Of a DNA stretch of 64,000 nt, positions 36,119 to 51,539 are shown piece after piece (the stretch's first letter is position 1; each line of letters begins with the position of its first letter). Both the position numbers and the translations under genes were made by a program. The stretch covers positions 2,094,501 through 2,158,500 of the forward strand of contig NC_087191.1 in NCBI RefSeq assembly GCF_035594125.1. Reading direction: 5' to 3'. The notes below the pieces were generated by a model that saw only the letters and a program-made list of their open reading frames with translations, had not been told where the DNA came from and did not search any database. The DNA comes from Scylla paramamosain. Lineage: Eukaryota > Arthropoda > Malacostraca > Decapoda > Portunidae.

Positions 36119-39100
36119 GACAAAGAACGCAAAAACTCGTGTATATAAAGAAGTTTCTTAGATACCAAAATGCTGAAACTCATGAATAACAATCTTAATT
36201 GAAAAACAGAACAACCTTACCAAAACCGTGTATTTTCAGTGTTTTTCACATTCTTAGCAAAATCCCAAAGAGCATACGAAACTAGCGTTATGTGGGAAAA
36301 AAATGACATTACCAGAAGTGTCTTTTGAGTGTTTTTGAGCGTGTTACGCAATAAAGCACTAAAAAGGAGGGCAATCACATTACATGGGAAGAAAAAATAC
36401 TTTGACCAAGAACTTGCCATTATGTGTTTTTCAGCTCCTTACATACCAAAACGCTAAAACGCATGCAAAACACTCCTTTATGGAGAAGCAGAAAAACATT
36501 ACAAAAAACATGTGTTTTAAGTATTTTTGATCATGTTACCTATAAAAACGCTTAAATACATGCAAAGAACCCTATCTTTGGGAAACGAAAGGACATTACG
36601 AAAAACGTGTATTATGACTGTTTTTAAGTTTTTTTAAGTACCAAAACGTTAAAAACCCACAAATAACACTCTTTAAAGAGAGAAAAAAAAACATTTTTTA
36701 TTACTTTTCATAAGTACCGAGATGCCAAAATTCTGCCAAAATTCAAGGAATTTATATGAAAAAAAGAACTATCAAAAAAGTTAATTATAGCTTTTTTTCG
36801 GATTGTTATTTACCAAACCCTAAAATGCATGCAAAGGCACCTATATGAGGAAATTAAACGACTTTACCAGAAACCTGTCTTTTCAGTGTTTTTCAGCATG
36901 CTAGGCACCAAACCGATCAATAATATGGAAGTCAGTCAATATGTGAATCCAAAACAAAATTACTGAAAACGTGTCTTTTCAGTGTTTTACGTAGAAAAAA
37001 CGCTAAAACAGATGCAAAGCAACGAAAATGAAGAAATAGAATTACCAAAAAGTTTTTTTTTCAGTTTTTACCTACAAAAAACGCGAAAATAGATGTAAAA
37101 GCACTCTATATTGGGAAGCAAAAGGACATTTAGAGAAACGTGTATAATGATTGTTTTATAGTTTCACAAGAACCACAAGACAAAAAACGCAAAAACTCGT
37201 GTATATAGAGAAGTTTCTTACATACCAAAATGCTAAAACTCATGAATAACACTTTTAATTGAGAAACAGAACTACCTTGCCAAATGTGTGTATTTTGAGT
37301 GTTTTTCAAATTCTTACTTACGAAAATCCCAAATTACATGCGAAACTTGCTTTATGTGGGAAAAAAAATGACATTATCAGAAAAGTGTCTTTTCAGTGTT
37401 TTTTTTTTAGAGTGATATGCAACAAAGCACTAAAAAGCAGAATAATCACATTATATAGGAATAAAACAAACTTTTACGAAGAACTTGCCTTTAAGTGTTT
37501 TTAACTCCTTACATACCAAAACCCTAAAACGCATGCAAAACACCCTTTATGGAGAAACAGAATAACATTACCAAAAATCATGTATTTTGAGTGTTTTTGA
37601 TCATGTTACCTATAAAAACGCTTAAATACATGCAAAGAACCCTATGTCTGTGAAACGAAAGGACATTACGAAAATCTTGTATTATGATTGTTTTTAAGTT
37701 CCTTAAATACCAAAAAACTAAAACCAACAAATAGAGAAAAATTAAATAAAAAAAATAGAATTTTTTTTTTATTATTCATCTACATAGGTATGAAGATGCC
37801 AAAATTCAGGCAAAATTCAGGGAAATTATGTAAAAAAAACGTTACAAAAAAATTTTTTTTACCTTTTTTCCGGAATTATGTACCAAACCCAGAAGTGCAT
37901 GCAAAGCCACCTATATGACTTAATTGCACTTTACCAGAAATCTGTCTTTTGAGTGTTTTTCAGCAATTTCAACAATATTACTGAAAACGTGTCTTTTCAG
38001 TGATTTACGAAGAAAAACGCTAAAACGGATGCAAACCAACCAATATTAAGAAATAGAATAACATTACCAAAAAGATATATTTTGAGTGTTTTTCAGCTTG
38101 TTACCTACAAAAAATGCGAAAATGGATGGAAAGCACTCTATATTGGGAAACAAAAGGACATTACGAGAAACGTGTATAATGAGTGTTTTATAGTTTCATA
38201 CGAACCACAAGGCAAAAAACGCAAAAGCTCGTGTATATAGAGAAGTTTCATACATACCAAATTGCTGAAATGGATGAATAACACTTTTAATTGAGAAACA
38301 GAACTACCTTACCAAATGTGTGTATTTTGAGTGTTTTTCACATTCTTAGTTACGGAAATCCCAAGTTACATGCGAAACTAGCTTTATGTGGGAAAAAAAA
38401 AAGATATTACCAGAAAAGTGTCTTTTGAGAGTTTTTGAGCGTGATAGGCAATAAAGCACTAAAAAGGAGGGCAATCACATTATATTGGAGGAAAACATAT
38501 TTTTACTAAGAACTTGCCTTTAAGTGTTTTGAGCTCCTTATATACCAAAACACTAAAACGCATGCAAAACACTCTTTATGGTGAAACAGAATAACATTAC
38601 CAAAAACATATATTTTGAGTGTTTTTGATCATGTTACCAATAAAAACCCTTAAATACATGCAAAGAACACTATTTTCAGGAAACGAAAGGAGATTACAAG
38701 AAACGTGTATTATGAGTGTTTTTAAGTTCATTAATTACCAAAAAGCTAAAAGCCACAAATAACACTCTTTATTGAGAAACAATAAATAAATAAAAAAAAA
38801 TACAATATTTTTTTCTTTCTTATTCATCTTCACAGGTACCGAGATGCCAAAATTTGGGCAAAATTCAGGAAATTATGTGAAATAAGAACATTATCAAAAA
38901 AGTTAAATTTAGCTTTTTTTTCGGACTGTTATGTACCAAACCCCTAAAGTGCATGCAAAGCCACCTATATGGGGAAATTAAACGTCTGTGCTAGAAAAAG
39001 GTCTTATGAGTGTTTTTCAGCATTTTAGGAACCAACACGATAAATAACATGGAAGTAAATTTATATGGGAATCCAAAACAAAATTACTAAAAACGTGTCT

Positions 39101-42100
39101 TTTCGGTGTTTTACGTAGAAAAACGCTAAAACGGATGCAAACCAACCAATATGAAGAAATAAAATAACATTACCAAAAAGGTATATTTTGAGTGTTTTTG
39201 AAATTGTTACCTACAAAAAACGCGAAAATGGATGAAAGGCACTCTATATTGGGAAGCAAAAGGACATTACGAGAAACGTGTGTAATGAGTGTTTTATAGT
39301 TTCACAAGAACTACAAGGCAAAAAACGCAAAAACTCGTGTATATAGAGAAGTTTCTTACATTCCAAAATGGTGAAACTCTGGAACAACACTCTTAATTGA
39401 GAAACAGAACAATCTTACTAAATGCGTGTTTTTTGAGTGCTTTTCACATCCTTAGTTACCAAAACTCCAAATTGCATGCGAAACCAGCTTTATGTGGGAA
39501 AAAAAATTACATTACCAGAAAAATATCTTTTGAGTGTTTTTGAGCTTGTTAGGCAATAAAGCACTAAAAAGCAGAGCAATCACATTACACTGGAATAAAA
39601 CCAATTTTTAACAAGAACTTGCCTTTAAGTGTATTTCAGCTCCTTATTTACCAAAACACTAAAATGCATGGAAAATAAACTTTATGGTGAAACAGAATAA
39701 CATTACCAAAAACATTTATTTTGAGTGTTTTTGATCATGTTACCATTAAAAACGTTTAAATACATGCAAAGAACCCTATTTTTGGGAAACGAAAGGACAT
39801 TAGGAGAAACGTGTATTATGAGTGTTTTTAAGTTCATTAAGTACAAAAAAGCTAAAAGCCACAAAGTACACTCTTTATTGAGAAAAATATAAATAATTAA
39901 ATAAAAAATACGATATTTTTTTTTCATTCTTATTCATCTTCACAGGTAACGAGGTGCCAAAATTTGGGCAAAGTCCAGGAAATTATATGAAATAAGAACA
40001 TTATCAAAAAAGTTAAATTTAGCTTTTTTTTTGGGCTGTTATTTACCAAATCCCCTAAAGGGCATGCAAAACCACCTATATGGAGAAATTAAATGTCTTT
40101 GCCAGAAAACTGTCTTGTGAGTGTTTTTCAGCATGTTAGGAACCAACACGATAAAACCCAAGGAAGTCAATCTATATGGGAATCCAAAACAAAATTACTG
40201 AAAACGTGTCTTTTTGGTGTTTTACGTAGAAAACGCTAAAACGGATGCAAACCAACCAAAATGAAGAAATAGAATTACATCACCAAAAAGGTATATTTTG
40301 AGTGTTTTTGAAATTGTTACCTACAAAAAAAGCGAAAATGGATGGAAAGCACTCTATATTGGGAAGCAAATGGACATTACGAGAAACGAGTATAATGAGT
40401 GTTTTATAGTTTTACAAGAACCACAAGGCAAGAAACGCAAAAACTCGTGTATATAAAGAAGTTTCTTACATTCCAAAATCCTGAAACTCATGAATAAGAC
40501 ATTTAATTCAGAAACAGAACTATCTTACCAAATATGAGTATTTTGAAAGTTTTTCATATTCTTAGTAACGAAAATCCGAAATTACAATCGAAACTAGTTT
40601 TATGAGGGAAAAAATGACATTACCAGAAAAGTGTCTTTTGAGTGTTTTAGAGCGTGATATTCAACAAAGCACTAAAAAGAGGAACAATCACATTACATGG
40701 GAATAAAACCAACTTTTACCAAAAACATGCCTTTAAGTGTTTTTAACTCCTTACATAATAAAACGCTAAAACGCATGGAAAACACCCTTTATGGAGAAAA
40801 AAAAAATAACATTACTAAAAACATGAATTTTAAGTGTTTTTGATGATGTTACCTATAAAAACGCTTAAATACATGCAAAGAACCCTATGTTTGTGAAACG
40901 AAAGGATATTACGAAAATAATGTATTATGAGAGTTTTTAGGTTCCTTAAGTACCAGAAAGCTAAAACACACAAATAACACTCTTTATAGAGAAGAAAAAA
41001 ATATAAAAAATGAATAAAAGTTTTTTTTTTTGTTATTCATCTTTATAGGTACCGAGATGCTAAAATTCTGGCAAAATTCAGGGAAATTAGGTAAAGAAAA
41101 AAATAAACAAAAAAAAAAAATTTAGCTTTTTCCGGAGTTATGTACCAAACCCTGAAGTGCATGCAAAGCCACCTATATGGGAAAATTATACGACCTTACC
41201 AGAAACCTGTACCAGAAACAATTTCAACAATATTACTGAAAACGAGTCTTTTCAGAGATTTACGAAGAAAAACGCTAAAACGGATGCAAACCAACCAATA
41301 TGAAGAAATAGAATAATATTACCAAAAAGATATATTTTGAGTGTTACCTACAAAAAATGCAAAAATGAATGGAAAGCACTCTATATTAGGAAACAAAAGA
41401 ACATTACGAGAAATGAGAAATAATGAGTGTTTTATAGTTTCACAAGAACCAAAAGGCAATAAACGCAAAAACTCGTGTATATAGAGAAGTTTCTTACATA
41501 CCAAAATGATGAAATGCATGAATAACACTTTTAATTGAGAAACAGAACTACCCTACCAAATTGTGTATTTTGAGTGTTTTTCACATTCTTAGTTACGAAA
41601 TTGCCAAATTACATGCGAAACTAGCTTTATGTGGGAAAAAATTGACATTACCAGAAAAATGTCTTTTGAGTGTTTTTGAGCGTGATATGCCAGAAAGCAC
41701 TAAAAAGCAGAACAATCACATTACTTGGGAATAAAACCAACTTTTACAAAGAACTTGCATTTAAGTGTTTTTTAACTCCTTACATACTAAAACACTAAAA
41801 CGCATGTAAAACACTCTTTATGGAGAAACAGAATAACATTACCAAAAATATGTATTTTGAGTGTTTTTGATCATATTACCAATAAAAACGCTTAAATACA
41901 TGTAAAGATCCCTATGTTTGTATAAGAAAAGGACATTACGAAAATCGTGTATTATGAGTGTTTTTAAGTTCCTTAAGTACCAAAAACCTAAAACTCACAA
42001 ATAACACTTTATAGAGAAAAAAAAATTTTGTTATTCATCTTCATAGGTACCGAGATACCAAAATTCTGGAAAAATTCAGGGAAATTTTGTAAAAAAAAAT

Positions 42101-43045
42101 CATTATAAAAAAATAATTTTAGCTTTTTTCCGGAGTTATGTACCAAACCCTGAAGTGCATGCAAAGCCACCTATATGGAGAAATTACTCGACTTTACCAG
42201 AAACCTTTCTTTTGAGTGTTTTTTTCAGCAATTTCAACAATATTACTGAAAACGTGTCTTTTCAGTGATTTACGTAGAAAAACGCTAAAACGGATGCAAA
42301 CCAAACAATATGAAGAAATAGAATAATATTACCAAAAAGATATATTTTGATGTGTTTTTGAGCTTCTTACCTACAAAAAAATGCGAAAATGGATGAAACA
42401 CACTCTATATTAGGAAAGAAATGGACATTACGAAAAACTTGTATAATGAGTGTTTTATAGTTTCACAAGAACAACAAGGCAAAAAACTCAAAATCTCATG
42501 TACATAAAGAAGTTTCTTACATACCAAAATGCTGAAACTCATGAATAACACTTTTAATTAAGAAACAGAAAAACCTTACTAGATGCCTGTATTTTGAGTG
42601 TTTTTCACATTATTAGTTACCAAAACCCCAAATTCCATGCGAAACTAGCTTTATGTGGGAAAAAAATAATATTACCAGAAAATGTCTTTCGAGTGTTTTT
42701 GAGCGTGTTAGGAAATAAACCACTAAAAAGCAGGGCAATCACATTACATGGGAATAAAACCAGCTTTTACCAAGAACTTGCCTTTAGGTGTTTTTGAGCT
42801 CATTACATACCAAAAGGCTAAAACGCATGGAAAACACCTTTTATGGACAAACAGAATAACATTACAAAAAACATGTATTTTGAGTGTTTTTGATCATGTT
42901 ATCTATAAAAACGCTTAAATACATGCAAAGAACCTTATGTTTGGGAAACGAAAGGACATTACGAGAAATATGTATTATGAGTGTTTTTTAGTTCCTTAAG
43001 TACCAAAAAGCTAAAACCCACAAATAACACTCTTTATGTAGAAAA

Positions 43046-43090
43046 ATAAATAAATAAAAAAATTATTTATTTATTATAATTTATTTATTT
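43046..43090. repeat. AT-rich inverted repeat replacing the M12/M1 boundary
   Basis: ataaataaata pairs with tatttatttat across a short A/T spacer, and another atttatttattta run follows. The usual cttcataggtacc opening of M1 is missing, and the unit resumes at cgagatgcc. Confidence 0.8.
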
Positions 43091-43719
43091 ATCGAGATGC
43101 CAAAATTCTGGGAAAATTCCGGGCTACTATATGATTAAAGGAAATTATCAAAAAAGTTAATTTTAGCTTTTTTTTCGGACTGTTATATACCAAACCCTAA
43201 AGTGCATGCAAAGCCTCCTATATGAGGAAATTAAACGACCTTTTGAGTGTTTTTCAGAAAGTTAGGCACCAAAACGATAAATAAATAAGGAACTCACTCT
43301 ATATGGGAATCCAAAACTAAATTACTGAAAACGTGCTTCTCAGTGTTATACGTAGAAAAACGCTAAAACGGATGCAAACCAACCAATATAAAAAAAATAG
43401 AAAAACATTACCAAACAGTTATATTTTGAGTGTTTTTTGAGATTGTTACCTACAAAAAACGCGAAAATTGATGCAAAGCACTCTATATTAGGAAATGAAA
43501 GGACATTGCAAGAAGGGTGTATAATGAGTGTTTTATAGTTCAAAAGAACCAAAAGGCAAAAAACGCAAAAACTTGTGGATATGGAGAAGTTTCCTAGATA
43601 CCAAAATGCTGAAACTCGTGAATAACATTCCTAATTGAGAAACAGAACAACCTTACTAAATGCGTGTATTTTGAGAGCTTTTCACATTCTTAGTTACCAA
43701 AACCTCAAATTGCATGCAA

Positions 43720-43750
43720 AACCAGCTTTTTTTTTTTTGTTATTCATCTT
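43720..43750 (+). repeat. Deletion junction M8 to M12-tail/M1
   Basis: M8 stops at aaaccagc and runs through T's into gttattcatcttcatag, the start of the next M1. The rest of M8, M9-M11 and most of M12 are gone, giving a 654-bp unit. Confidence 0.8.
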
Positions 43751-44740
43751 CATAGATACCGAGATGCCAAAATTCTCGGAAAATTCAAGGCAATTATATG
43801 ATAAGAGAATATTATTAAAAAAGTTGATTTTAGCTTTTTTTTCGGACTGTTATGTACCAAACCCTAAACTGCATGCAAAGCTTCCTAATAAGGAAATTAA
43901 ACGACCTTACCAGAAATCTGTCTTTTGAGTGTTTTTCAGCATGTTAGGCACCAAAATGATAATTAATAAGAAACTCACTTTATATGGGAATCCAAAACAA
44001 AATTACTGAAAACGTGTCTTCCCAGTGTTTTACGTAGAAAAACGCTAAAATGGATGCAAACCAACCAATATCAAGAAATATAAAAAACATTACCAAAAAG
44101 GTATATTTTGAGTATTTTCGAGCTTGGTACCTACAAAAAACCGCTAAAATTGATACAAAGCACTCTATATTGGGAAACAAAGGGACATTGCGAGAAAAGT
44201 GTATAATGAGTGTATTATAGTTCAAAAGAACAACAATGCAAAAAACGCAAAAACTCGTGTATATGGAGATGTTTCCTACATACCAAAATGCTGAAACTCA
44301 TGTATAACACTCTTAATTGAGAAACAGAACAACCTTACCAAATTCGTGTATTTTGAGTGTTTTTCATATTCTTAGTTACCAAAAACCCAAATTTCATGCG
44401 AAACCAGATTTATGTGGGAAAACATGACATTTCCAGAAAAATGTCTTTTGAGTGTTTTTGAGCGTGATAGGCAATAAAGCACGAAAAAGCAGGGCAATCA
44501 CTTTTCATTGGAATAAAACCAATTTTTACCAAGAACTTGCCTTTAAATGTTTTTGAGCTCCTTATATACCAAACCGCTAAAACGCATGCAAAACAAACTT
44601 TATGGAGAAACAGAATAACATTACCAAAAACATGTAGTTTGGGTTTTTTTTTATCATATTATCTATAAAAACGCTTAAATACACGCAAAGAACATTATGT
44701 TTGGGAAACAAAAGGAAATTGCGAGAAACGTATATTACAC

Positions 44741-44846
44741 AGTTAAAAAACACTTAAATGCAAGTTCTTTGTAAAAGTTGGTTTTATTCCCAAGTAATGT
44801 GATTGTTCTGCTTTTTAGTGCTTTGTTGCATATCACGCTCAAAAAC
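44741..44846 (-). repeat. Inverted M9 monomer
   Basis: On the minus strand this reads gtttttgagcgtgatatgca..gcagaacaatcacattacttg..acttgcatttaagtg, a complete M9. The words acttggg and cttgcattt match the direct M9 at about 41,672-41,778 better than neighbouring copies. That points to a source about 3 kb upstream. It interrupts an M11 and is followed by an AT-rich patch. Confidence 0.9.
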
Positions 44847-44887
44847 ATATATATACAATACATATATACAATACATATATATACATG
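44846..44887 (+). repeat. AT-rich tandem patch flanking the inverted M9
   Basis: Units of the form catatatacaata are repeated about three times, then M11 resumes at atgtaaagaaccctac. The patch sits exactly at the right breakpoint of the inversion and is found nowhere else in the window. Confidence 0.85.
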
Positions 44888-47800
44888 TAAAGAACCCTAC
44901 GTTTGTATAACAAAAGGACATTACGAAAATCGTGTATTATGAGTGTTTTTAAGTTCCTTAAGTACCAAAAAGCTAAAACCCACAAATAACACTCTTTATT
45001 TAGAAAAAAAATTATATGAACAAAAGAATATTATCAATAAAGTTAATTTTAGCTTATTTTTTTCGGACTTTTATGTACCAAACCCTAAAGTGCATGCAAA
45101 GCCTCCTATATGAGGAAATTAAACGACCTTACCAGAAATCTGTCTTTTGAGTGTTTTTCAGCATGTTAGACACCAAAACGATAAATAATAAGGAACTCAC
45201 TCTATATGGGAATCCTAAAACAAAATTACTGAAAATGTATCTTCTCAGTGTTTTACGTAGAAAAACGCAAAAACTCGTGTATATAAAGAAGTTTCTTAGA
45301 TACCAAAATGCTGAAACTCATGAATAACAATCTTTATTGAGAAACAGAACAACTTCAGCAAATGCGTGTATTTTGAGTGTTTTTCATATTCCTAGTTAGC
45401 AATACCCAAAATAGCATGCGAAAGTAGCTTTATGAGGGAAAAAAATGACATTACCAGAAGTGTCTTTTAATTGTTTTTGAGCGAGTTAGGCAATGAAGTA
45501 CTAAAAAGCAGGGCAATCACATTACATGGGAATAAAAGCAACTTTTACCAAGAACTTGCCAATATGTGTTTTTGAGATCCTTACATACCAAACCGCTAAA
45601 ACGCATGGAAAACAAACTTTATGGAGAAACACAATAACATTACCAAAAACATGTATTTTGATTATTTTTGATAATGTTATCTATAAAAACGCTTAAATAC
45701 ATGCAAAGAACCTTATGTTTGAGAAACGTAAGGACATTAAGAGAAACGTGTATTATGGGTGTTTTTAAGTTCCTTAACTACCAAAAAGCTAAAACCCACA
45801 AATAACACTCCTTATTTAGAAAAAAATATAAAAAAAATAAAAAATAAATAAATAAAACGATTTTTCTTTTTTTTTTTTTTTTGTTATTCACCTTCATAGG
45901 TACCGAGATGCAAAAATTCTGGGAAAAATTAGGGCAATTATATGAGAAGAGAATATTATCAAAAAAGTTGATATTAGCTTTTTTTCGGGCTGGTATGTAC
46001 CAAACACTAAAGTGCTTGCAAGGCCTCCCATATAAAGAAATTAAACGACCTTACCAGAAATCTGTCTTTTGAGTGTTTTTCACCATGTTAGGCACCAAAA
46101 TGATAACTAATAAGGAACTCACTCTATATGGCAAACCAAAACAAAATTACTGAATACGTGTCTTCTCAGTGTTTTACGTAGAAAAACGCTAAAACGGATG
46201 CAAACCAACCAATATCAAGAAGTAGAAAAACATTACCAAAAACGTATATTTTGATTGTTTTGAGTTTGTTACCTACAAAAAAACGCGAAAATTGATACAA
46301 ATTGGGAAAGAAAGGGTCATTGCGAGAAAAGTGTATAATGAATGTTTTATAGTTCAAAAGAACCACAAGGCAAAAAACGCAAAAAGTCGTGTATATGGAG
46401 AAGTCTCCTAGATACCAAAATGTTGAATCTCATGAAGAACACTCTTAATTGAGAAACAGAACAACTTTACTAAATGCGTGTATTTTGAGTGCTTTTCACA
46501 TTCTTAGTTACCAAAATCCCAAATTGCATGCGAAACCAGCTTTATGTGGGAAAAAAATGACATTACCAGAAAAGTGTCTTTTGAGTGTTTTTGAGCGTGA
46601 TAGGCAATAAAGGACTAAAAAGCAGGGGAATCACTTTATATAGCAATAAAATGAATTTTTACCAAGAACTTGCCTTTAAGTGTTTTGAGCTTCCTATATA
46701 CCAAAACACTAAAACGCATGCAAAATACACTTTATGGAGAGAGAGAATAACATTACTAAAAACATATATTTTGAGTGTTTTTGATCATGTTTTAAATACA
46801 TGCTTAAATACATGCAAAGAACCCTATTTTTGGGAAACGAAAGGACATTACGAGAAACGTGTATTATGAGTGTTTTTAAGATCATCATTTACGAAAAAGC
46901 TAAAAGCCACAAATAACACTCTTTATTGAGAAAAAATAAATAAATAAATAAAAAAGACGATATTTTTTTTCTTTCTTTTTCATCTTCACAGGTACCGAGA
47001 TGCCAAAATTTGGGCAAAATTCAGGAAATTATGAGTCAATTATCAAAAAAGTTAATTTTAGCTTTTTTTTTCGTACTGTTATGTACCAAACCCTAAAGTG
47101 CATGCAAAGCCACCTATATGGGAAAATTAAACATCTTTGCCAGAAAACTGTCTTTTCAGTGTTTTTCAGCATGTTAGGCACCAAAACGATAAATAATATG
47201 GAAGTCAGTCAATAAGTGAATCCAAAACAAAATTACTGAAAATTTGTCCTTTCAGTGTTTTACGTAGAAAAACGCTAAAACGGATGCAAACCAACAAATA
47301 TGAAGAAATAGAGTAACATTACCAAAATGTGTTTTAGAGCTTTTTACCTACAAAAAACGCGCAAATGGATGGAAAGCACTCTATATTGGGAAGCAAAAGG
47401 ACATTACGAGAAACGTGTATAATGAGTGTTTTATAGTTTCACAAGAACCACAAGGCAAAAAACGCAAAAACTCGTGTATATAGAGAAGTTTCTTACATAC
47501 CAAAACGCTAAAACTCATGAATAACACTTTTAATTGAAAAAGAAAACTACCTTACCAAATGTGTGTATTTTGAGTGTTTTTCACATTCTTAGTTACGAAA
47601 ATCCCAAATTACATGCGAAACTAGCTTTATGTGGGAAAAAAACGACATTACGAGAAAAGTATCTTTTGAGTGTTTTTGAGCGTTACATGCAACAAAACAC
47701 TAAAAAGCAGAACAATCACCTTACATTGGAATAAAACCAAATTTTACGAAGAACTTGCCTTTAAGTGTTTTTAACTCCTTACATACCAAAACGCTAAACG

Positions 47801-49080
47801 CATGCAAAACAACCTTTATGGAGAAACAGAATAATATTACCAAAAACATGAATTCTAAGTGTTTTTGATCATGTTACCTATAAAATCGCTTAAATACATG
47901 CAAAGAACACTATGTTTGTGAAACGAAAAGACATTACGGAAATCGTTTATTATGAGTATTTTTAAGTTCCTTAAGTACCAAAAATCTAAAACCAACAAAT
48001 AACACTCTTTATAGAGAAAAAAATAATAAAAAAAAAGATTTTTTTTTGTTATTCATCTTCATAGGTACCGAGATGCCAAAATTCTGAGAAAATTCAGGGA
48101 AATTATGTGAAAAAAAACATAATAAAATAATTTTAGTTTTTTCCGGAGTTATGTACGAAACCTGGAAGTGGATGGAAAAGCAACCTATATGGGGAAATTA
48201 CACGACTTTACAAGAAACGTGTCTTTGGGTGTTTTCAGCAATTTCAACAATATTACTGAAAACTTTTCTTTTCAGTTTTAGCGTAGAACACTAAAACGGA
48301 TGCAAACCAACCAATATGAAGAAATAGAAGAACATTACCAAAAAGATGAGTGTTTTTGAGCTTGTTACCTACAAAAAACGCAAAAATGAATGCAAAGCAG
48401 TCTATATTGAGAAATAAAAGGATATTACAAGAAAATTTTATAATGAATGTTTTAATACTTTTCAAGAACCATAAGGCAAAAAACACAAAAACTCGTATAT
48501 ATGGAGAAGTTTTTTAGATACCAAAAATGCTGACACTCATGAATAACACTCTTAATTGAGAAACAGAGCAATCTTAGAAAATGAGTGTATTTTGAGTGTT
48601 TTTTCACATTCTTAGTGGTCCAACCCCAAATTAGATGCGAGAATGTGGAAAAAAAAAATGAAATTACTAGAAAAGTGTCTTTTTAGTGTTTTTCAGCGTG
48701 TTAGGCAATAAAGCACTAAAAAGCAGGACAATCACATTACATGGGATTATAACCAACTTTTACCAAGAACTTGCCTTTAAGTTTTTTTGAGCTCCTTACA
48801 TACCAAAACGCTAAAACCAATGCAAAACACCCTTTATGGAAAAACAGAATAACATTATCAAAAACATGTATTTTGAGTGTTTTTGAGCTTGTTACCAATA
48901 AAAACGCTTAAATACATGCAAAGAACCCTATGTTTGGGAATGAAAGGACATTACGAGGAATGTGTATTATGAGTGTTTACAAGTTCCTTAAGTACCAAAA
49001 AGCTAAAACCCAAAAATAACATCCTTTATAGAGAAAAAAATAAATAAATAAATAAAATAATAGCATTTTTTTTTATTGTT

Positions 49081-49635
49081 CTTCATAGGTACCGAGATGT
49101 CAAAATTCTGGCAAAATTCAGGAAAATTACGTGAAAAAAGAATATTATGAAAAATTTAAGGTTATCTTTTTTTCGGACTGTTATGTACCAAACCCTAAAG
49201 TGTATGCAAAGCCACCTATATGGGGAAATTAAACGACTTTACAAGAAACCTGTCTTTTGAGTGTTTTTCAGCATGTTAGGCACCAAAACGATAAATAAGA
49301 TGGAAGTCACTCTATATGGGAATCCAAAACAAAATTACTGAAAACGTGTCTTTACGTAGAAAAACGCTAAAACGGATGGAAACCAACCAATATGAAGAAA
49401 TAGAATAACATTACCAAAAAGTTTTTGAGTTTTTTTGATCATGTTACATATAAAAACGCTTAAATACATGCAAAGAACCTTATCTTTAGGAAACAAAAGG
49501 ACATTACGAGAAACGAGTATTATTAGTGTTTTTACGTTCCTTAAGTACCAAAAAGCTTAAACCCACAAATAACACTCTCTATAGAGAAAAAATAAATAAA
49601 TAAATGAAAAAAGAGCATTTTTTTTTTTTGGTGTT
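49081..49635 (+). repeat. Half-length HOR copy (M1-M4, M11, M12)
   Basis: M4 reaches cattaccaaaaag at about 49,422 and continues directly as tttttgagtttttttgatcatgtt, the M10/M11 boundary. M5-M10 (about 540 bp) are missing. The breakpoint lies in a run shared by both partners (ccaaaaa, tttttgag). Confidence 0.85.
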
Positions 49636-51539
49636 GATCTTCTTAGGTACCGAGATGCCAAAATTCTGGCAAAATTCAGGGAAATTATGTGAAAAAAGAA
49701 TATCGAAAAAGTTAATTTTAGCTTTTTTTTCAGACTGTTATGTACCAAACCCTAAAGTGCATATAGAGCCACATATATGGGGAAATTAAACGACTTTACC
49801 TGAAACCTGTCTTTTGCCTCTTTTTCAGTATGTTAGGCACCAAAACAATAAATAATATGGAAGACACTCTGTATGGGAATCCAAAACAAAATTACTGAAA
49901 ACGTGTCTTTTCAGTGTTTTACGAAGAAAAACGCTAAAACGAATGCAAATCAACCATTATCATAAAATAGAATAATATTACCAAAAAGGTATTTTTTGTG
50001 TTTTTGAGCGAAAATGGATGCAAATCTCTCTATATTGAGAAACAAAAGGACATTACGAGAAACGTTTATAATGAGTGTTTTATAGTTTCACAAGAACCAC
50101 AAGGCAAAACAAGCAAAAACTCGTGTATATGGAGATGTTTCTTAGATACCAAAATGCTGAAATTCATGAATAACACTCTTAATTGAGAAACCTTACCAAA
50201 TGCGTGTATTTTGATTGTTTTTCACATTCTTAGTTACCAAAACCCGAAATTACATGCGAAACTAGCTTTATGTGGGAAATAAATGACATTACCAGAAATA
50301 AAGTGTCTTTTGAGTGTTTTTGAGCGTGTTAGACAATAAAGCACAAAAAAGCAGGGCAATGACATTACATGGGAATAAAACCAACATTTACCAAGAACTT
50401 GTCTTGAAGTGTTTCTCAGCTCCTTACATACCAAAACGCTAAAATGCATGCAAAACACCCTTTATGGGGAAACAAAATAACATTACGAAAAACATGAATT
50501 TTCAGTGTTTTTGATCTGTTACGTATAAAAACGCTTAAATACATGCAAAGAACCCCATGTTTGGGAAACGAAAGAACATTACGAGAAACGTGTATTATGA
50601 GTGTTTTTAAGTTCCTTAAGTACGAAAAGAGTTAAAACCCACAAATAACACTCTTTATAGAGAAAATAAATAAACAAATAAAATAGGATTTTTTTCTTTT
50701 TTGTTATTTATCTTCATAGGTATCGAGATGCCAAAATTCTGGCAAAATTCAGGGAAATTATGTGAAAAAATAATATTATGAAAAAGTTAATTTTAGCTTT
50801 TTTTTCGGACTGTTATGTACCAAACCCAAAAGTGTATGCAAAGCCACCTACATGAGGAAATTAAACGACTTTACCAGATATCTGTCTTTTGAGTGTTTTT
50901 TACCAAGTTAGGCACCAAAACGATAAATAATATGGAAGTCACTCTATATGGGAATCCAAAACAAAATTACTGAAAACGTGTCTTTTTAGTGTTTTACTTA
51001 GAAAAACATTAAAACGGATGCAAACCAACCAATATGAAGAAATAAAATAATATTACTAAAAAGTTATATTTTGAGTATTTTTGAGCTTGTTACCTACAGA
51101 AAACGCAAAAATAGTTGCAAAGCACTCTATATTGGGAAAGAAAAGGACATTACGAGAAACGTGTATAATGAGTGTTTTATAGTTTCACAAGAACCACAAG
51201 GCAAAACACGCAAAAACTCGTGTATATGGAGATGTTTCTTAGATACCAAAATGCTGAAATTCATTAATAACACTCTTAATTGAGAAACAGAACAACCTTA
51301 CCAAATGGGTGTATTTTGAATCTTTTTAACATTCTTACTTACCAAAACCCCAAATTGCATGCGAAACTAGCTTTATGTGTGAAAAAAAAAATTACCAGAA
51401 AAGTGTCTTTTGAGTTTTTTTGAGCGTGTTAGGCAGTAAAGCACTAAAAAGCAGGGCAATCACATTACATGGGAATAAAACCAACTTTTACCAATAACTT
51501 GCCTTTAAGTGTTTTTAAGCTCCTTACATACGAAAATGC

